Origin: Hippasteria phrygiana
Lineage: Eukaryota > Echinodermata > Asteroidea > Valvatida > Goniasteridae
Reading direction: 5' to 3'
DNA length: 64,000 nt
NCBI GenBank assembly: GCA_037893225.1
Contig: JAZGUH010000087.1
Span: forward strand, 2,790,001 to 2,854,000
A program made the translations under genes and the position numbers. Positions 24,801-38,322 of this stretch are shown piece after piece. The first letter of the stretch is position 1. Each line of letters begins with the position of its first letter. Under the pieces are notes generated by a model that was not told the origin of the DNA, ran no database searches, and worked only from the letters and a program-made list of their open reading frames with translations.

Positions 24801-26749
24801 GATAATTGCAACATGTAGCGCCAGATCTAAGCTATCCATACATGTCAAAATTACTGAATTTGGTTGATATTTCATGCAATTATGAATGAGTAAAGCAAGT
24901 CCATACCCCAGGGAATTTGACATGCATGGAGCAATAAATAGACGGTAACATGTACACAGATGTTGGCCGGAAAGAAAATAAACATTGCGAGGTTTGAATT
25001 TTCTCCACAAGTTTTAACTCTAGGAAGCCGCCGATGATTGCAACACGTAGCGCCAGATCTAAGCTATCCATACATGTCAAAATTACTGTATTTGGTTGAT
25101 ATTTAATGCAATTATGAATGAGTAGAGCAAGTCATACCCCAGCGAATTTGACATGCATGGAGCAATAAATAGACGGTAACATGTACACAGATGTTGGCCG
25201 GAAAGAAAATAAACATTGCGAGGTTTGAATTTTCTCCACAAGTTTTAACTCTAGGAAGCCGCCGATGATTGCAACATGTAGCGCCAGATCTAAGCTATCC
25301 ATACATGTCAAAATTACTGTATTTGGTTGATATTTAATGCAATTATGAATGAGTAGAGCAAGTCATACCCTAGGGAATTTGACAGGCATGGAGCAATAAA
25401 TAGAAGGTAATATGCACACAGATGTTGGCCGGAAAGAAAATAAACATTGCGAGGTTTGAATTTTCTCCACAAGTTTTAACTCTAGGAAGCCGCCGATAAT
25501 TGCAACAATTAGCGCCAGATCTAAGCTATCCATACATGTCAAAATTACTGAATTTGGTTGATATTTCATGCAATTATGAATGAGTAAAGCAAGTCCATAC
25601 CCCAGGGAATTTGACATGCATGGAGCAATAAATAGACGGTAACATGTACACAGATGTTGGCCGGAAAGAAAATAAACATTGCGAGGTTTGAATTTTCTCC
25701 ACAAGTTTTAACTCTAGGAAGCCGCCGATAATTGCAACAATTAGCGCCAGATCTAAGCTATCCATACATGTCAAAATTACTGAATTTGGTTGATATTTCA
25801 TGCAATTATGAATGAGTAAAGCAAGTCATACCCTAGGGAATTTGACAGGCATGGAGCAATAAATAGACGGTAATGTGTACACAGATGTTGGCCGGAAAGA
25901 AAATAAACATTGCGAGGTTTGAATTTTCTCCACAAGTTTTAACTCTAAGAAGCCGCCGATGATTGCAACATGTAGCGCCAGATCTAAGCTATCCATACAT
26001 GTCAAAATTACTGCATTTGGTTGATATTTCATGCAATTATGAATGAGTAGAGCAAGTCCATACCCCAGGGAATTTGACAGGCATGGAGCAATAAATAGAA
26101 GGTAATATGCACATAGATGTTGGCCGGAAAGAAAATAAACATTGCGAGGTTTGAATTTTCTCCACAAGTTTTAACTCTAAGAAGCCGCCGATGATTGCAA
26201 CATGTAGCGCCAGATCTAAGCTATCCATACATGTCAAAATTAATGTATTTGGTTGATTTTTAATGCAATTATGAATGAGTAGAGCAAGTCATACCCCAGG
26301 GAATTTGACAGGCATGGAGCAATAAATAGAAGGTAATATGCACACAGATGTTGGCCGGAAAGAAAATAAACATTGCGAGGTTTGAATTTTCTCCACAAGT
26401 GTTAACTCTAAGAAGCCGCCGATAATTGCAACATGTAGCGCCAGATCTAAGCTATCCATACATGTCAAAATTACTGAATTTGGTTGATATTTCATGCAAT
26501 TATGAATGAGTAAAGCAAGTCATACCCTAGGGAATTTGACAGGCATGGAGCAATAAATAGAAGGTAATATGCACACAGATGTTGGCCGGAAAGAAAATAA
26601 ACATTGCGAGGTTTGAATTTTCTCCACAAGTGTTAACTCTAAGAAGCCGCCGATAATTGCAACATGTAGCGCCAGATCTAAGCTATCCATACATGTCAAA
26701 ATTACTGAATTTGGTTGATATTTCATGCAATTATGAATGAGTAAAGCAA

Positions 26750-29700
26750 GTCCATACCCCAGCGAATTTGACATGCATGGAGCAATAAATAGACGGTAAC
26801 ATGTACACAGATGTTGGCCGGAAAGAAAATAAACATTGCGAGGTTTGAATTTTCTCCACAAGTTTTAACTCTAGGAAGCCGCCGATGATTGCAACATGTA
26901 GCGCCAGATCTAAGCTATCCATACATGTCAAAATTACTGTATTTGGTTGATATTTAATGCAATTATGAATGAGTAAAGCAAGTCACACCCTAGGGAATTT
27001 GACAGGCATGGAGCAATAAATAGAAGGTAATATGCACACAGATGTTGGCCGGAAAGAAAATAAACATTGCGAGGTTTGAATTTTCTCCACAAGTGTTAAC
27101 TCTAAGAAGCCGCCGATAATTGCAACATGTAGCGCCAGATCTAAGCTATCCATACATGTCAAAATTACTGAATTTGGTTGATATTTCATGCAATTATGAA
27201 TGAGTAAAGCAAGTCCATACCCCAGGGAATTTGACATGCATGGAGCAATAAATAGACGGTAACATGTACACAGATGTTGGCCGGAAAGAAAATAAACATT
27301 GCGAGGTTTGAATTTTCTCCACAAGTTTTAACTCTAGGAAGCCGCCGATAATTGCAACATGTAGCGCCAGATCTAAGCTATCCATACATGTCAAAATTAC
27401 TGAATTTGGTTGATATTTCATGCAATTATGAATGAGTAAAGCAAGTCATACCCTAGGGAATTTGACATGCATGGAGCAATAAATAGACGGTAATATGTAC
27501 ACAGATGTTGGCCGGAAAGAAAATAAACATTGCGAGGTTTGAATTTTCTCCACAAGTTTTAACTCTAAGAAGCCGCCGATGATTGCAACATGTAGCGCCA
27601 GATCTAAGCTATCCATACATGTCAAAATTACTGAATTTGGTTGATATTTCATGCAATTATGAATGAGTAAAGCAAGTCCATACCCCAGCGAATTTGACAT
27701 GAATGGAGCAATAAATAGACGGTAACATGTACACAGATGTTGGCCGGAAAGAAAATAAACATTGCGAGGTTTGAATTTTCTCCACAAGTTTTAACTCTAG
27801 GAAGCCGCCGATGATTGCAACATGTAGCGCCAGATCTAAGCTATCCATACATGTCAAAATTACTGTATTTGGTTGATATTTCATGCAATTATGAATGAGT
27901 AAAGCAAGTCATACCCTAGGGAATTTGACAGGCATGGAGCAATAAATAGAAGGTAATATGCACACAGATGTTGGCCGGAAAGAAAATAAACATTGCGAGG
28001 TTTGAATTTTCTCCACAAGTGTTAACTCTAAGAAGCCGCCGATAATTGCAACATGTAGCGCCAGATCTAAGCTATCCATACATGTCAAAATTACTGAATT
28101 TGGTTGATATTTCATGCAATTATGAATGAGTAAAGCAAGTCCATACCCCAGGGAATTTGACATGCATGGAGCAATAAATAGACGGTAACATGTACACAGA
28201 TGTTGGCCGGAAAGAAAATAAACATTGCGAGGTTTGAATTTTCTCCACAAGTTTTAACTCTAGGAAGCCGCCGATAATTGCAACATGTAGCGCCAGATCT
28301 AAGCTATCCATACATGTCAAAATTACTGAATTTGGTTGATATTTCATGCAATTATGAATGAGTAAAGCAAGTCATACCCTAGGGAATTTGACAGGCATGG
28401 AGCAATAAATAGACGGTAATATGTACACAGATGTTGGCCGGAAAGAAAATAAACATTGCGAGGTTTGAATTTTCTCCACAAGTGTTAACTCTAAGAAGCC
28501 GCCGATAATTGCAACATGTAGCGCCAGATCTAAGCTATCCATACATGTCAAAATTACTGAATTTGGTTGATATTTCATGCAATTATGAATGAGTAAAGCA
28601 AGTCCATACCCCAGCGAATTTGACATGCATGGAGCAATAAATAGACGGTAACATGTACACAGATGTTGGCCGGAAAGAAAATAAACATTGCGAGGTTTGA
28701 ATTTTCTCCACAAGTTTTAACTCTAGGAAGCCGCCGATGATTGCAACATGTAGCGCCAGATCTAAGCTATCCATACATGTCAAAATTACTGTATTTGGTT
28801 GATATTTAATGCAATTATGAATGAGTAAAGCAAGTCACACCCTAGGGAATTTGACAGGCATGGAGCAATAAATAGAAGGTAATATGCACACAGATGTTGG
28901 CCGGAAAGAAAATAAACATTGCGAGGTTTGAATTTTCTCCACAAGTGTTAACTCTAAGAAGCCGCCGATAATTGCAACATGTAGCGCCAGATCTAAGCTA
29001 TCCATACATGTCAAAATTACTGAATTTGGTTGATATTTCATGCAATTATGAATGAGTAAAGCAAGTCCATACCCCAGGGAATTTGACATGCATGGAGCAA
29101 TAAATAGACGGTAACATGTACACAGATGTTGGCCGGAAAGAAAATAAACATTGCGAGGTTTGAATTTTCTCCACAAGTTTTAACTCTAGGAAGCCGCCGA
29201 TAATTGCAACATGTAGCGCCAGATCTAAGCTATCCATACATGTCAAAATTACTGAATTTGGTTGATATTTCATGCAATTATGAATGAGTAAAGCAAGTCA
29301 TACCCTAGGGAATTTGACATGCATGGAGCAATAAATAGACGGTAATATGTACACAGATGTTGGCCGGAAAGAAAATAAACATTGCGAGGTTTGAATTTTC
29401 TCCACAAGTTTTAACTCTAAGAAGCCGCCGATGATTGCAACATGTAGCGCCAGATCTAAGCTATCCATACATGTCAAAATTACTGAATTTGGTTGATATT
29501 TCATGCAATTATGAATGAGTAAAGCAAGTCCATACCCCAGCGAATTTGACATGAATGGAGCAATAAATAGACGGTAACATGTACACAGATGTTGGCCGGA
29601 AAGAAAATAAACATTGCGAGGTTTGAATTTTCTCCACAAGTTTTAACTCTAGGAAGCCGCCGATGATTGCAACATGTAGCGCCAGATCTAAGCTATCCAT

Positions 29701-30453
29701 ACATGTCAAAATTACTGTATTTGGTTGATATTTCATGCAATTATGAATGAGTAAAGCAAGTCATACCCTAGGGAATTTGACAGGCATGGAGCAATAAATA
29801 GAAGGTAATATGCACACAGATGTTGGCCGGAAAGAAAATAAACATTGCGAGGTTTGAATTTTCTCCACAAGTGTTAACTCTAAGAAGCCGCCGATAATTG
29901 CAACATGTAGCGCCAGATCTAAGCTATCCATACATGTCAAAATTACTGAATTTGGTTGATATTTCATGCAATTATGAATGAGTAAAGCAAGTCCATACCC
30001 CAGGGAATTTGACATGCATGGAGCAATAAATAGACGGTAACATGTACACAGATGTTGGCCGGAAAGAAAATAAACATTGCGAGGTTTGAATTTTCTCCAC
30101 AAGTTTTAACTCTAGGAAGCCGCCGATAATTGCAACATGTAGCGCCAGATCTAAGCTATCCATACATGTCAAAATTACTGAATTTGGTTGATATTTCATG
30201 CAATTATGAATGAGTAAAGCAAGTCATACCCTAGGGAATTTGACAGGCATGGAGCAATAAATAGACGGTAATATGTACACAGATGTTGGCCGGAAAGAAA
30301 ATAAACATTGCGAGGTTTGAATTTTCTCCACTAGTGTTAACTCTAAGAAGCCGCCGATAATTGCAACATGTAGCGCCAGATCTAAGCTATCCATACATGT
30401 CAAAATTACTGAATTTGGTTGATATTTCATGCAATTATGAATGAGTAAAGCAA
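26750..30453. repeat. Domain IV, part 1: two copies of an 8-monomer HOR (1852 bp)
   Basis: Monomers starting at 26750 to 28371 repeat one for one as those starting at 28602 to 30223, an offset of 1852 bp. Shared markers are GTCACACC at the second monomer (26982 and 28834) and GACATGCATGG in the T copies at 27445 and 29297. The monomer types match domains I and II, not domain III: GACATGAATGG copies are present, while the ACACGTAG and ACAATTAG variants are absent. One private change, A to T at 30332, creates ACTAGT in the second copy. Confidence 0.9.
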
Positions 30454-33400
30454 GTCCATACCCCAGCGAATTTGACATGAATGGAGCAATAAATAGACGG
30501 TAACATGTACACAGATGTTGGCCGGAAAGAAAATAAACATTGCGAGGTTTGAATTTTCTCCACAAGTTTTAACTCTAGGAAGCCGCCGATGATTGCAACA
30601 TGTAGCGCCAGATCTAAGCTATCCATACATGTCAAAATTACTGTATTTGGTTGATATTTCATGCAATTATGAATGAGTAAAGCAAGTCATACCCTAGGGA
30701 ATTTGACAGGCATGGAGCAATAAATAGAAGGTAATATGCACACAGATGTTGGCCGGAAAGAAAATAAACATTGCGAGGTTTGAATTTTCTCCACAAGTGT
30801 TAACTCTAAGAAGCCGCCGATAATTGCAACATGTAGCGCCAGATCTAAGCTATCCATACATGTCAAAATTACTGAATTTGGTTGATATTTCATGCAATTA
30901 TGAATGAGCAAAGCAAGTCCATACCCCAGGGAATTTGACATGCATGGAGCAATAAATAGACGGTAACATGTACACAGATGTTGGCCGGAAAGAAAATAAA
31001 CATTGCGAGGTTTGAATTTTCTCCACAAGTTTTAACTCTAGGAAGCCGACGATGATTGCAACATGTAGCGCCAGATCTAAGCTATCCATACATGTCAAAA
31101 TTAATGTATTTGGTTGATTTTTAATGCAATTATGAATGAGTAGAGCAAGTCATACCCCAGGGAATTTGACAGGCATGGAGCAATAAATAGAAGGTAATAT
31201 GCACACAGATGTTGGCCGGAAAGAAAATAAACATTGCGAGGTTTGAATTTTCTCCACAAGTGTTAACTCTAAGAAGCCGCCGATAATTGCAACATGTAGC
31301 GCCAGATCTAAGCTATCCATACATGTCAAAATTACTGAATTTGGTTGATATTTCATGCAATTATGAATGAGTAAAGCAAGTCATACCCTAGGGAATTTGA
31401 CAGGCATGGAGCAATAAATAGAAGGTAATATGCACACAGATGTTGGCCGGAAAGAAAATAAACATTGCGAGGTTTGAATTTTCTCCACAAGTGTTAACTC
31501 TAAGAAGCCGCCGATAATTGCAACATGTAGCGCCAGATCTAAGCTATCCATACATGTCAAAATTACTGAATTTGGTTGATATTTCATGCAATTATGAATG
31601 AGTAAAGCAAGTCCATACCCCAGGGAATTTGACATGCATGGAGCAATAAATAGACGGTAACATGTACACAGATGTTGGCCGGAAAGAAAATAAACATTGC
31701 GAGGTTTGAATTTTCTCCACAAGTTTTAACTCTAGGAAGCCGCCGATAATTGCAACATGTAGCGCCAGATCTAAGCTATCCATACATGTCAAAATTACTG
31801 AATTTGGTTGATATTTCATGCAATTATGAATGAGTAAAGCAAGTCATACCCTAGGGAATTTGACATGCATGGAGCAATAAATAGACGGTAATATGTACAC
31901 AGATGTTGGCCGGAAAGAAAATAAACATTGCGAGGTTTGAATTTTCTCCACAAGTTTTAACTCTAAGAAGCCGCCGATGATTGCAACATGTAGCGCCAGA
32001 TCTAAGCTATCCATACATGTCAAAATTACTGAATTTGGTTGATATTTCATGCAATTATGAATGAGTAAAGCAAGTCCATACCCCAGCGAATTTGACATGA
32101 ATGGAGCAATAAATAGACGGTAACATGTACACAGATGTTGGCCGGAAAGAAAATAAACATTGCGAGGTTTGAATTTTCTCCACAAGTTTTAACTCTAGGA
32201 AGCCGCCGATGATTGCAACATGTAGCGCCAGATCTAAGCTATCCATACATGTCAAAATTACTGTATTTGGTTGATATTTCATGCAATTATGAATGAGTAA
32301 AGCAAGTCATACCCTAGGGAATTTGACAGGCATGGAGCAATAAATAGAAGGTAATATGCACACAGATGTTGGCCGGAAAGAAAATAAACATTGCGAGGTT
32401 TGAATTTTCTCCACAAGTGTTAACTCTAAGAAGCCGCCGATAATTGCAACATGTAGCGCCAGATCTAAGCTATCCATACATGTCAAAATTACTGAATTTG
32501 GTTGATATTTCATGCAATTATGAATGAGTAAAGCAAGTCCATACCCCAGGGAATTTGACATGCATGGAGCAATAAATAGACGGTAACATGTACACAGATG
32601 TTGGCCGGAAAGAAAATAAACATTGCGAGGTTTGAATTTTCTCCACAAGTTTTAACTCTAGGAAGCCGCCGATAATTGCAACATGTAGCGCCAGATCTAA
32701 GCTATCCATACATGTCAAAACTACTGAATTTGGTTGATATTTCATGCAATTATGAATGAGTAAAGCAAGTCATACCCTAGGGAATTTGACAGGCATGGAG
32801 CAATAAATAGACGGTAATATGTACACAGATGTTGGCCGGAAAGAAAATAAACATTGCGAGGTTTGAATTTTCTCCACAAGTGTTAACTCTAAGAAGCCGC
32901 CGATAATTGCAACATGTAGCGCCAGATCTAAGCTATCCATACATGTCAAAATTACTGAATTTGGTTGATATTTCATGCAATTATGAATGAGTAAAGCAAG
33001 TCCATACCCCAGCGAATTTGACATGAATGGAGCAATAAATAGACGGTAACATGTACACAGATGTTGGCCGGAAAGAAAATAAACATTGCGAGGTTTGAAT
33101 TTTCTCCACAAGTTTTAACTCTAGGAAGCCGCCGATGATTGCAACATGTAGCGCCAGATCTAAGCTATCCATACATGTCAAAATTACTGTATTTGGTTGA
33201 TATTTCATGCAATTATGAATGAGTAAAGCAAGTCATACCCTAGGGAATTTGACAGGCATGGAGCAATAAATAGAAGGTAATATGCACACAGATGTTGGCC
33301 GGAAAGAAAATAAACATTGCGAGGTTTGAATTTTCTCCACAAGTGTTAACTCTAAGAAGCCGCCGATAATTGCAACATGTAGCGCCAGATCTAAGCTATC

Positions 33401-34156
33401 CATACATGTCAAAATTACTGAATTTGGTTGATATTTCATGCAATTATGAATGAGCAAAGCAAGTCCATACCCCAGGGAATTTGACATGCATGGAGCAATA
33501 AATAGACGGTAACATGTACACAGATGTTGGCCGGAAAGAAAATAAACATTGCGAGGTTTGAATTTTCTCCACAAGTTTTAACTCTAGGAAGCCGACGATG
33601 ATTGCAACATGTAGCGCCAGATCTAAGCTATCCATACATGTCAAAATTAATGTATTTGGTTGATTTTTAATGCAATTATGAATGAGTAGAGCAAGTCATA
33701 CCCCAGGGAATTTGACAGGCATGGAGCAATAAATAGAAGGTAATATGCACACAGATGTTGGCCGGAAAGAAAATAAACATTGCGAGGTTTGAATTTTCTC
33801 CACAAGTGTTAACTCTAAGAAGCCGCCGATAATTGCAACATGTAGCGCCAGATCTAAGCTATCCATACATGTCAAAATTACTGAATTTGGTTGATATTTC
33901 ATGCAATTATGAATGAGTAAAGCAAGTCATACCCTAGGGAATTTGACAGGCATGGAGCAATAAATAGAAGGTAATATGCACACAGATGTTGGCCGGAAAG
34001 AAAATAAACATTGCGAGGTTTGAATTTTCTCCACAAGTGTTAACTCTAAGAAGCCGCCGATAATTGCAACATGTAGCGCCAGATCTAAGCTATCCATACA
34101 TGTCAAAATTACTGAATTTGGTTGATATTTCATGCAATTATGAATGAGTAAAGCAA
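29065..34156. repeat. Domain IV, part 2: tandem duplication of an 11-monomer HOR (2546 bp)
   Basis: The eleven monomers at 29065-31610 correspond one for one to those at 31611-34156. Both halves are exactly 2546 bp. Each contains a GACATGCATGG T copy (29297 and 31843), two GACATGAATGG copies, and the GAGCAAAGC / GCCGACGATG / GATTTTTAATGC series (around 30909-31133 and 33455-33670). The two halves differ only at scattered single bases, for example 30332 and 32721. This unit overlaps the 8-mer repeat, so the two periods are layered. Confidence 0.9.
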
Positions 34157-36934
34157 GTCCATACCCCAGCGAATTTGACATGCATGGAGCAATAAATAGA
34201 CGGTAACATGTACACAGATGTTGGCCGGAAAGAAAATAAACATTGCGAGGTTTGAATTTTCTCCACAAGTTTTAACTCTAGGAAGCCGCCGATGATTGCA
34301 ACATGTAGCGCCAGATCTAAGCTATCCATACATGTCAAAATTACTGTATTTGGTTGATATTTAATGCAATTATGAATGAGTAGAGCAAGTCATACCCTAG
34401 GGAATTTGACAGGCATGGAGCAATAAATAGAAGGTAATATGCACACAGATGTTGGCCGGAAAGAAAATAAACATTGCGAGGTTTGAATTTTCTCCACAAG
34501 TTTTAACTCTAAGAAGCCGCCGATAATTGCAACATGTAGCGCCAGATCTAAGCTATCCATACATGTCAAAATTACTGAATTTGGTTGATATTTCATGCAA
34601 TTATGAATGAGTAAAGCAAGTCCATACCCCAGGGAATTTGACATGCATGGAGCAATAAATAGACGGTAACATGTACACAGATGTTGGCCGGAAAGAAAAT
34701 AAACATTGCGAGGTTTGAATTTTCTCCACAAGTTTTAACTCTAGGAAGCCGCCGATAATTGCAACAATTAGCGCCAGATCTAAGCTATCCATACATGTCA
34801 AAATTACTGAATTTGGTTGATATTTCATGCAATTATGAATGAGTAAAGCAAGTCATACCCTAGGGAATTTGACAGGCATGGAGCAATAAATAGACGGTAA
34901 TATGTACACAGATGTTGGCCGGAAAGAAAATAAACATTGCGAGGTTTGAATTTTCTCCACAAGTTTTAACTCTAAGAAGCCGCCGATGATTGCAACATGT
35001 AGCGCCAGATCTAAGCTATCCATACATGTCAAAATTACTGCATTTGGTTGATATTTCATGCAATTATGAATGAGTAGAGCAAGTCCATACCCCAGGGAAT
35101 TTGACATGCATGGAGCAATAAATAGAAGGTAATATGCACACAGATGTTGGCCGGAAAGAAAATAAACATTGCGAGGTTTGAATTTTCTCCACAAGTTTTA
35201 ACTCTAAGAAGCCGCCGATAATTGCAACATGTAGCGCCAGATCTAAGCTATCCATACATGTCAAAATTACTGAATTTGGTTGATATTTCATGCAATTATG
35301 AATGAGTACAGCAAGTCCATACCCCAGGGAATTTGACATGCATGGAGCAATAAATAGAAGGTAACATGTACACAGATGTTGGCCGGAAAGAAAATAAACA
35401 TTGCGAGGTTTGAATTTTCTCCACAAGTTTTAACTCTAGGAAGCCGCCGATGATTGCAACACGTAGCGCCAGATCTAAGCTATCCATACATGTCAAAATT
35501 ACTGTATTTGGTTTATATTTAATGCAATTATGAATGAGTAGAGCAAGTCATACCCCAGGGAATTTGACAGGCATGGAGCAATAAATAGAAGGTAATATGC
35601 ACACAGATGTTGGCCGGAAAGAAAATAAACATTTCGAGGTATGAATTTTCTCCACAAGTTTTAACTCTAAGAAGCCGCCGATAATTGCAACATGTAGCGC
35701 CAGATCTAAGCTATCCATACATGTCAAAATTACTGAATTTGGTTGATATTTCATGCAATTATGAATGAGTAAAGCAAGTCATACCCTAGGGAATTTGACA
35801 GGCATGGAGCAATAAATAGAAGGTAATATGCACACAGATGTTGGCCGGAAAGAAAATAAACATTGCGAGGTTTGAATTTTCTCCACAAGTGTTAACTCTA
35901 AGAAGCCGCCGATAATTGCAACATGTAGCGCCAGATCTAAGCTATCCATACATGTCAAAATTACTGAATTTGGTTGATATTTCATGCAATTATGAATGAG
36001 TAAAGCAAGTCCATACCCCAGGGAATTTGACATGCATGGAGCAATAAATAGACGGTAACATGTACACAGATGTTGGCCGGAAAGAAAATAAACATTGCGA
36101 GGTTTGAATTTTCTCCACAAGTTTTAACTCTAGGAAGCCGCCGATGATTGCAACACGTAGCGCCAGATCTAAGCTATCCATACATGTCAAAATTACTGTA
36201 TTTGGTTGATATTTAATGCAATTATGAATGAGTAGAGCAAGTCATACCCCAGGGAATTTGACAGGCATGGAGCAATAAATAGAAGGTAATATGCACACAG
36301 ATGTTGGCCGGAAAGAAAATAAACATTGCGAGGTTTGAATTTTCTCCACAAGTTTTAACTCTAAGAAGCCGCCGATAATTGCAACATGTAGCGCCAGATC
36401 TAAGCTATCCATACATGTCAAAATTACTGAATTTGGTTGATATTTCATGCAATTATGAATGAGTAAAGCAAGTCATACCCTAGGGAATTTGACAGGCATG
36501 GAGCAATAAATAGAAGGTAATATGCACACAGATGTTGGCCGGAAAGAAAATAAACATTGCGAGGTTTGAATTTTCTCCACAAGTGTTAACTCTAAGAAGC
36601 CGCCGATAATTGCAACATGTAGCGCCAGATCTAAGCTATCCATACATGTCAAAATTACTGAATTTGGTTGATATTTCATGCAATTATGAATGAGTAAAGC
36701 AAGTCCATACCCCAGGGAATTTGACATGCATGGAGCAATAAATAGACGGTAACATGTACACAGATGTTGGCCGGAAAGAAAATAAACATTGCGAGGTTTG
36801 AATTTTCTCCACAAGTTTTAACTCTAGGAAGCCGCCGATAATTGCAACAATTAGCGCCAGATCTAAGCTATCCATACATGTCAAAATTACTGAATTTGGT
36901 TGATATTTCATGCAATTATGAATGAGTAAAGCAA
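31611..36934. repeat. Second copy of a 5.3-kb block also present at 2915-8238
   Basis: Twenty-three consecutive monomers here match those at 2915-8238 in type order and length pattern, at a constant offset of 28,696 bp (124 monomers). The match includes the rare markers GCCGACGATG (4898 and 33594), TTTCGAGGTATGAA (6939 and 35635) and the U-U junction at 6387/6619 (35083/35315). Small differences are G-to-T at the GACAGG site of 31843, a C at 32721 and a C at 35309. Beyond 36934 the correspondence continues with six monomers matching 9396-10783 after a five-monomer gap. This links the I/II-to-III transition with the IV-to-V transition. Confidence 0.85.
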
Positions 36935-38322
36935 GTCATACCCTATGGAATTTGACAGGCATGGAGCAATAAATAGACGGTAACATGTACACAGATGTTG
37001 GCCGGAAAGAAAATAAACATTGCGAGGTTTGCATTTTCTCCACAAGTTTTAACTCTAAGAAGCCGCCGATGATTGCAACATGTAGCGCCAGATCTAAGCT
37101 ATCCATACATGTCAAAATTACTGCATTTGGTTGATATTTCATGCAATTATGAATGAGTAGAGCAAGTCCATACCCCAGGGAATTTGACAGGCATGGAGCA
37201 ATAAATAGAAGGTAACATGTACACAGATGTTGGCCGGAAAGAAAATAAACATTGCGAGGTTTGAATTTTCTCCACAAGTTTTAACTCTAGGAAGCCGCCG
37301 ATGATTGCAACACGTAGCGCCAGATCTAAGCTATCCATACATGTCAAAATTACTGTATTTGGTTGATATTTAATGCAATTATGAATGAGTAGAGCAAGTC
37401 ATACCCCAGGGAATTTGACAGGCATGGAGCAATAAATAGAAGGTAATATGCACACAGATGTTGGCCGGAAAGAAAATAAACATTGCGAGGTTTGAATTTT
37501 CTCCACAAGTTTTAACTCTAAGAAGCCGCCGATAATTGCAACATGTAGCGCCAGATCTAAGCTATCCATACATGTCAAAATTACTGAATTTGGTTGATAT
37601 TTCATGCAATTATGAATGAGTAAAGCAAGTCATACCCTAGGGAATTTGACAGGCATGGAGCAATAAATAGAAGGTAATATGCACACAGATGTTGGCCGGA
37701 AAGAAAATAAACATTGCGAGGTTTGAATTTTCTCCACAAGTGTTAACTCTAAGAAGCCGCCGATAATTGCAACATGTAGCGCCAGATCTAAGCTATCCAT
37801 ACATGTCAAAATTACTGAATTTGGTTGATATTTCATGCAATTATGAATGAGTAAAGCAAGTCCATACCCCAGGGAATTTGACATGCATGGAGCAATAAAT
37901 AGACGGTAACATGTACACAGATGTTGGCCGGAAAGAAAATAAACATTGCGAGGTTTGAATTTTCTCCACAAGTTTTAACTCTAGGAAGCCGCCGATGATT
38001 GCAACACGTAGCGCCAGATCTAAGCTATCCATACATGTCAAAATTACTGTATTTGGTTGATATTTAATGCAATTATGAATGAGTAGAGCAAGTCATACCC
38101 CAGCGAATTTGACATGCATGGAGCAATAAATAGACGGTAACATGTACACAGATGTTGGCCGGAAAGAAAATAAACATTGCGAGGTTTGAATTTTCTCCAC
38201 AAGTTTTAACTCTAGGAAGCCGCCGATGATTGCAACATGTAGCGCCAGATCTAAGCTATCCATACATGTCAAAATTACTGTATTTGGTTGATATTTAATG
38301 CAATTATGAATGAGTAGAGCAA
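34852..38322. repeat. Domain V, part 1: further copy of the long HOR
   Basis: Fifteen monomers follow the order of domain III. Starts 34852 to 36703 match 6156 to 8007, and starts 36935 to 38092 match 9396 to 10553. The TTTCGAGGTATGAA copy is at 35547 and the GTTTGCATTTTC copy at 36935. Unlike the domain III copies, the monomer at 37398 has GAATTTGG where those have GAATCTGG. A private CCTATGG change at 36946 removes the CCTAGG hexamer. Confidence 0.85.

Larger units (their letters stand above)
6156..26749. repeat. Domain III: long higher-order repeat of 18-24 monomers
   Basis: This is a multi-monomer HOR with successive units at 6156-11014 (21 monomers, 4859 bp), 11015-15179 (18, 4165 bp), 15180-20733 (24, 5554 bp) and 20734-25824 (22, 5091 bp), plus the first four monomers of another unit at 25825-26749. 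The 6156 unit lacks the usual first monomers and enters at a position equivalent to 16337. Unit starts at 11015, 15180, 20734 and 25825 share the following U copy carrying CACATAGATG. Other markers recurring once per unit include TTTCGAGGTATGAA (near 6939, 17120 and 22674; absent from the 18-mer) and GAATCTGG (near 10051, 13984, 19538 and 24630). Units differ by whole-monomer gains and losses, as expected from unequal exchange. Confidence 0.92.

Noticed and set aside
30331..30336. ACTAGT created at one monomer as a cloning or recombination site
   Set aside because: It results from a single base change in one copy and is absent from all others, so it is most simply a private substitution.
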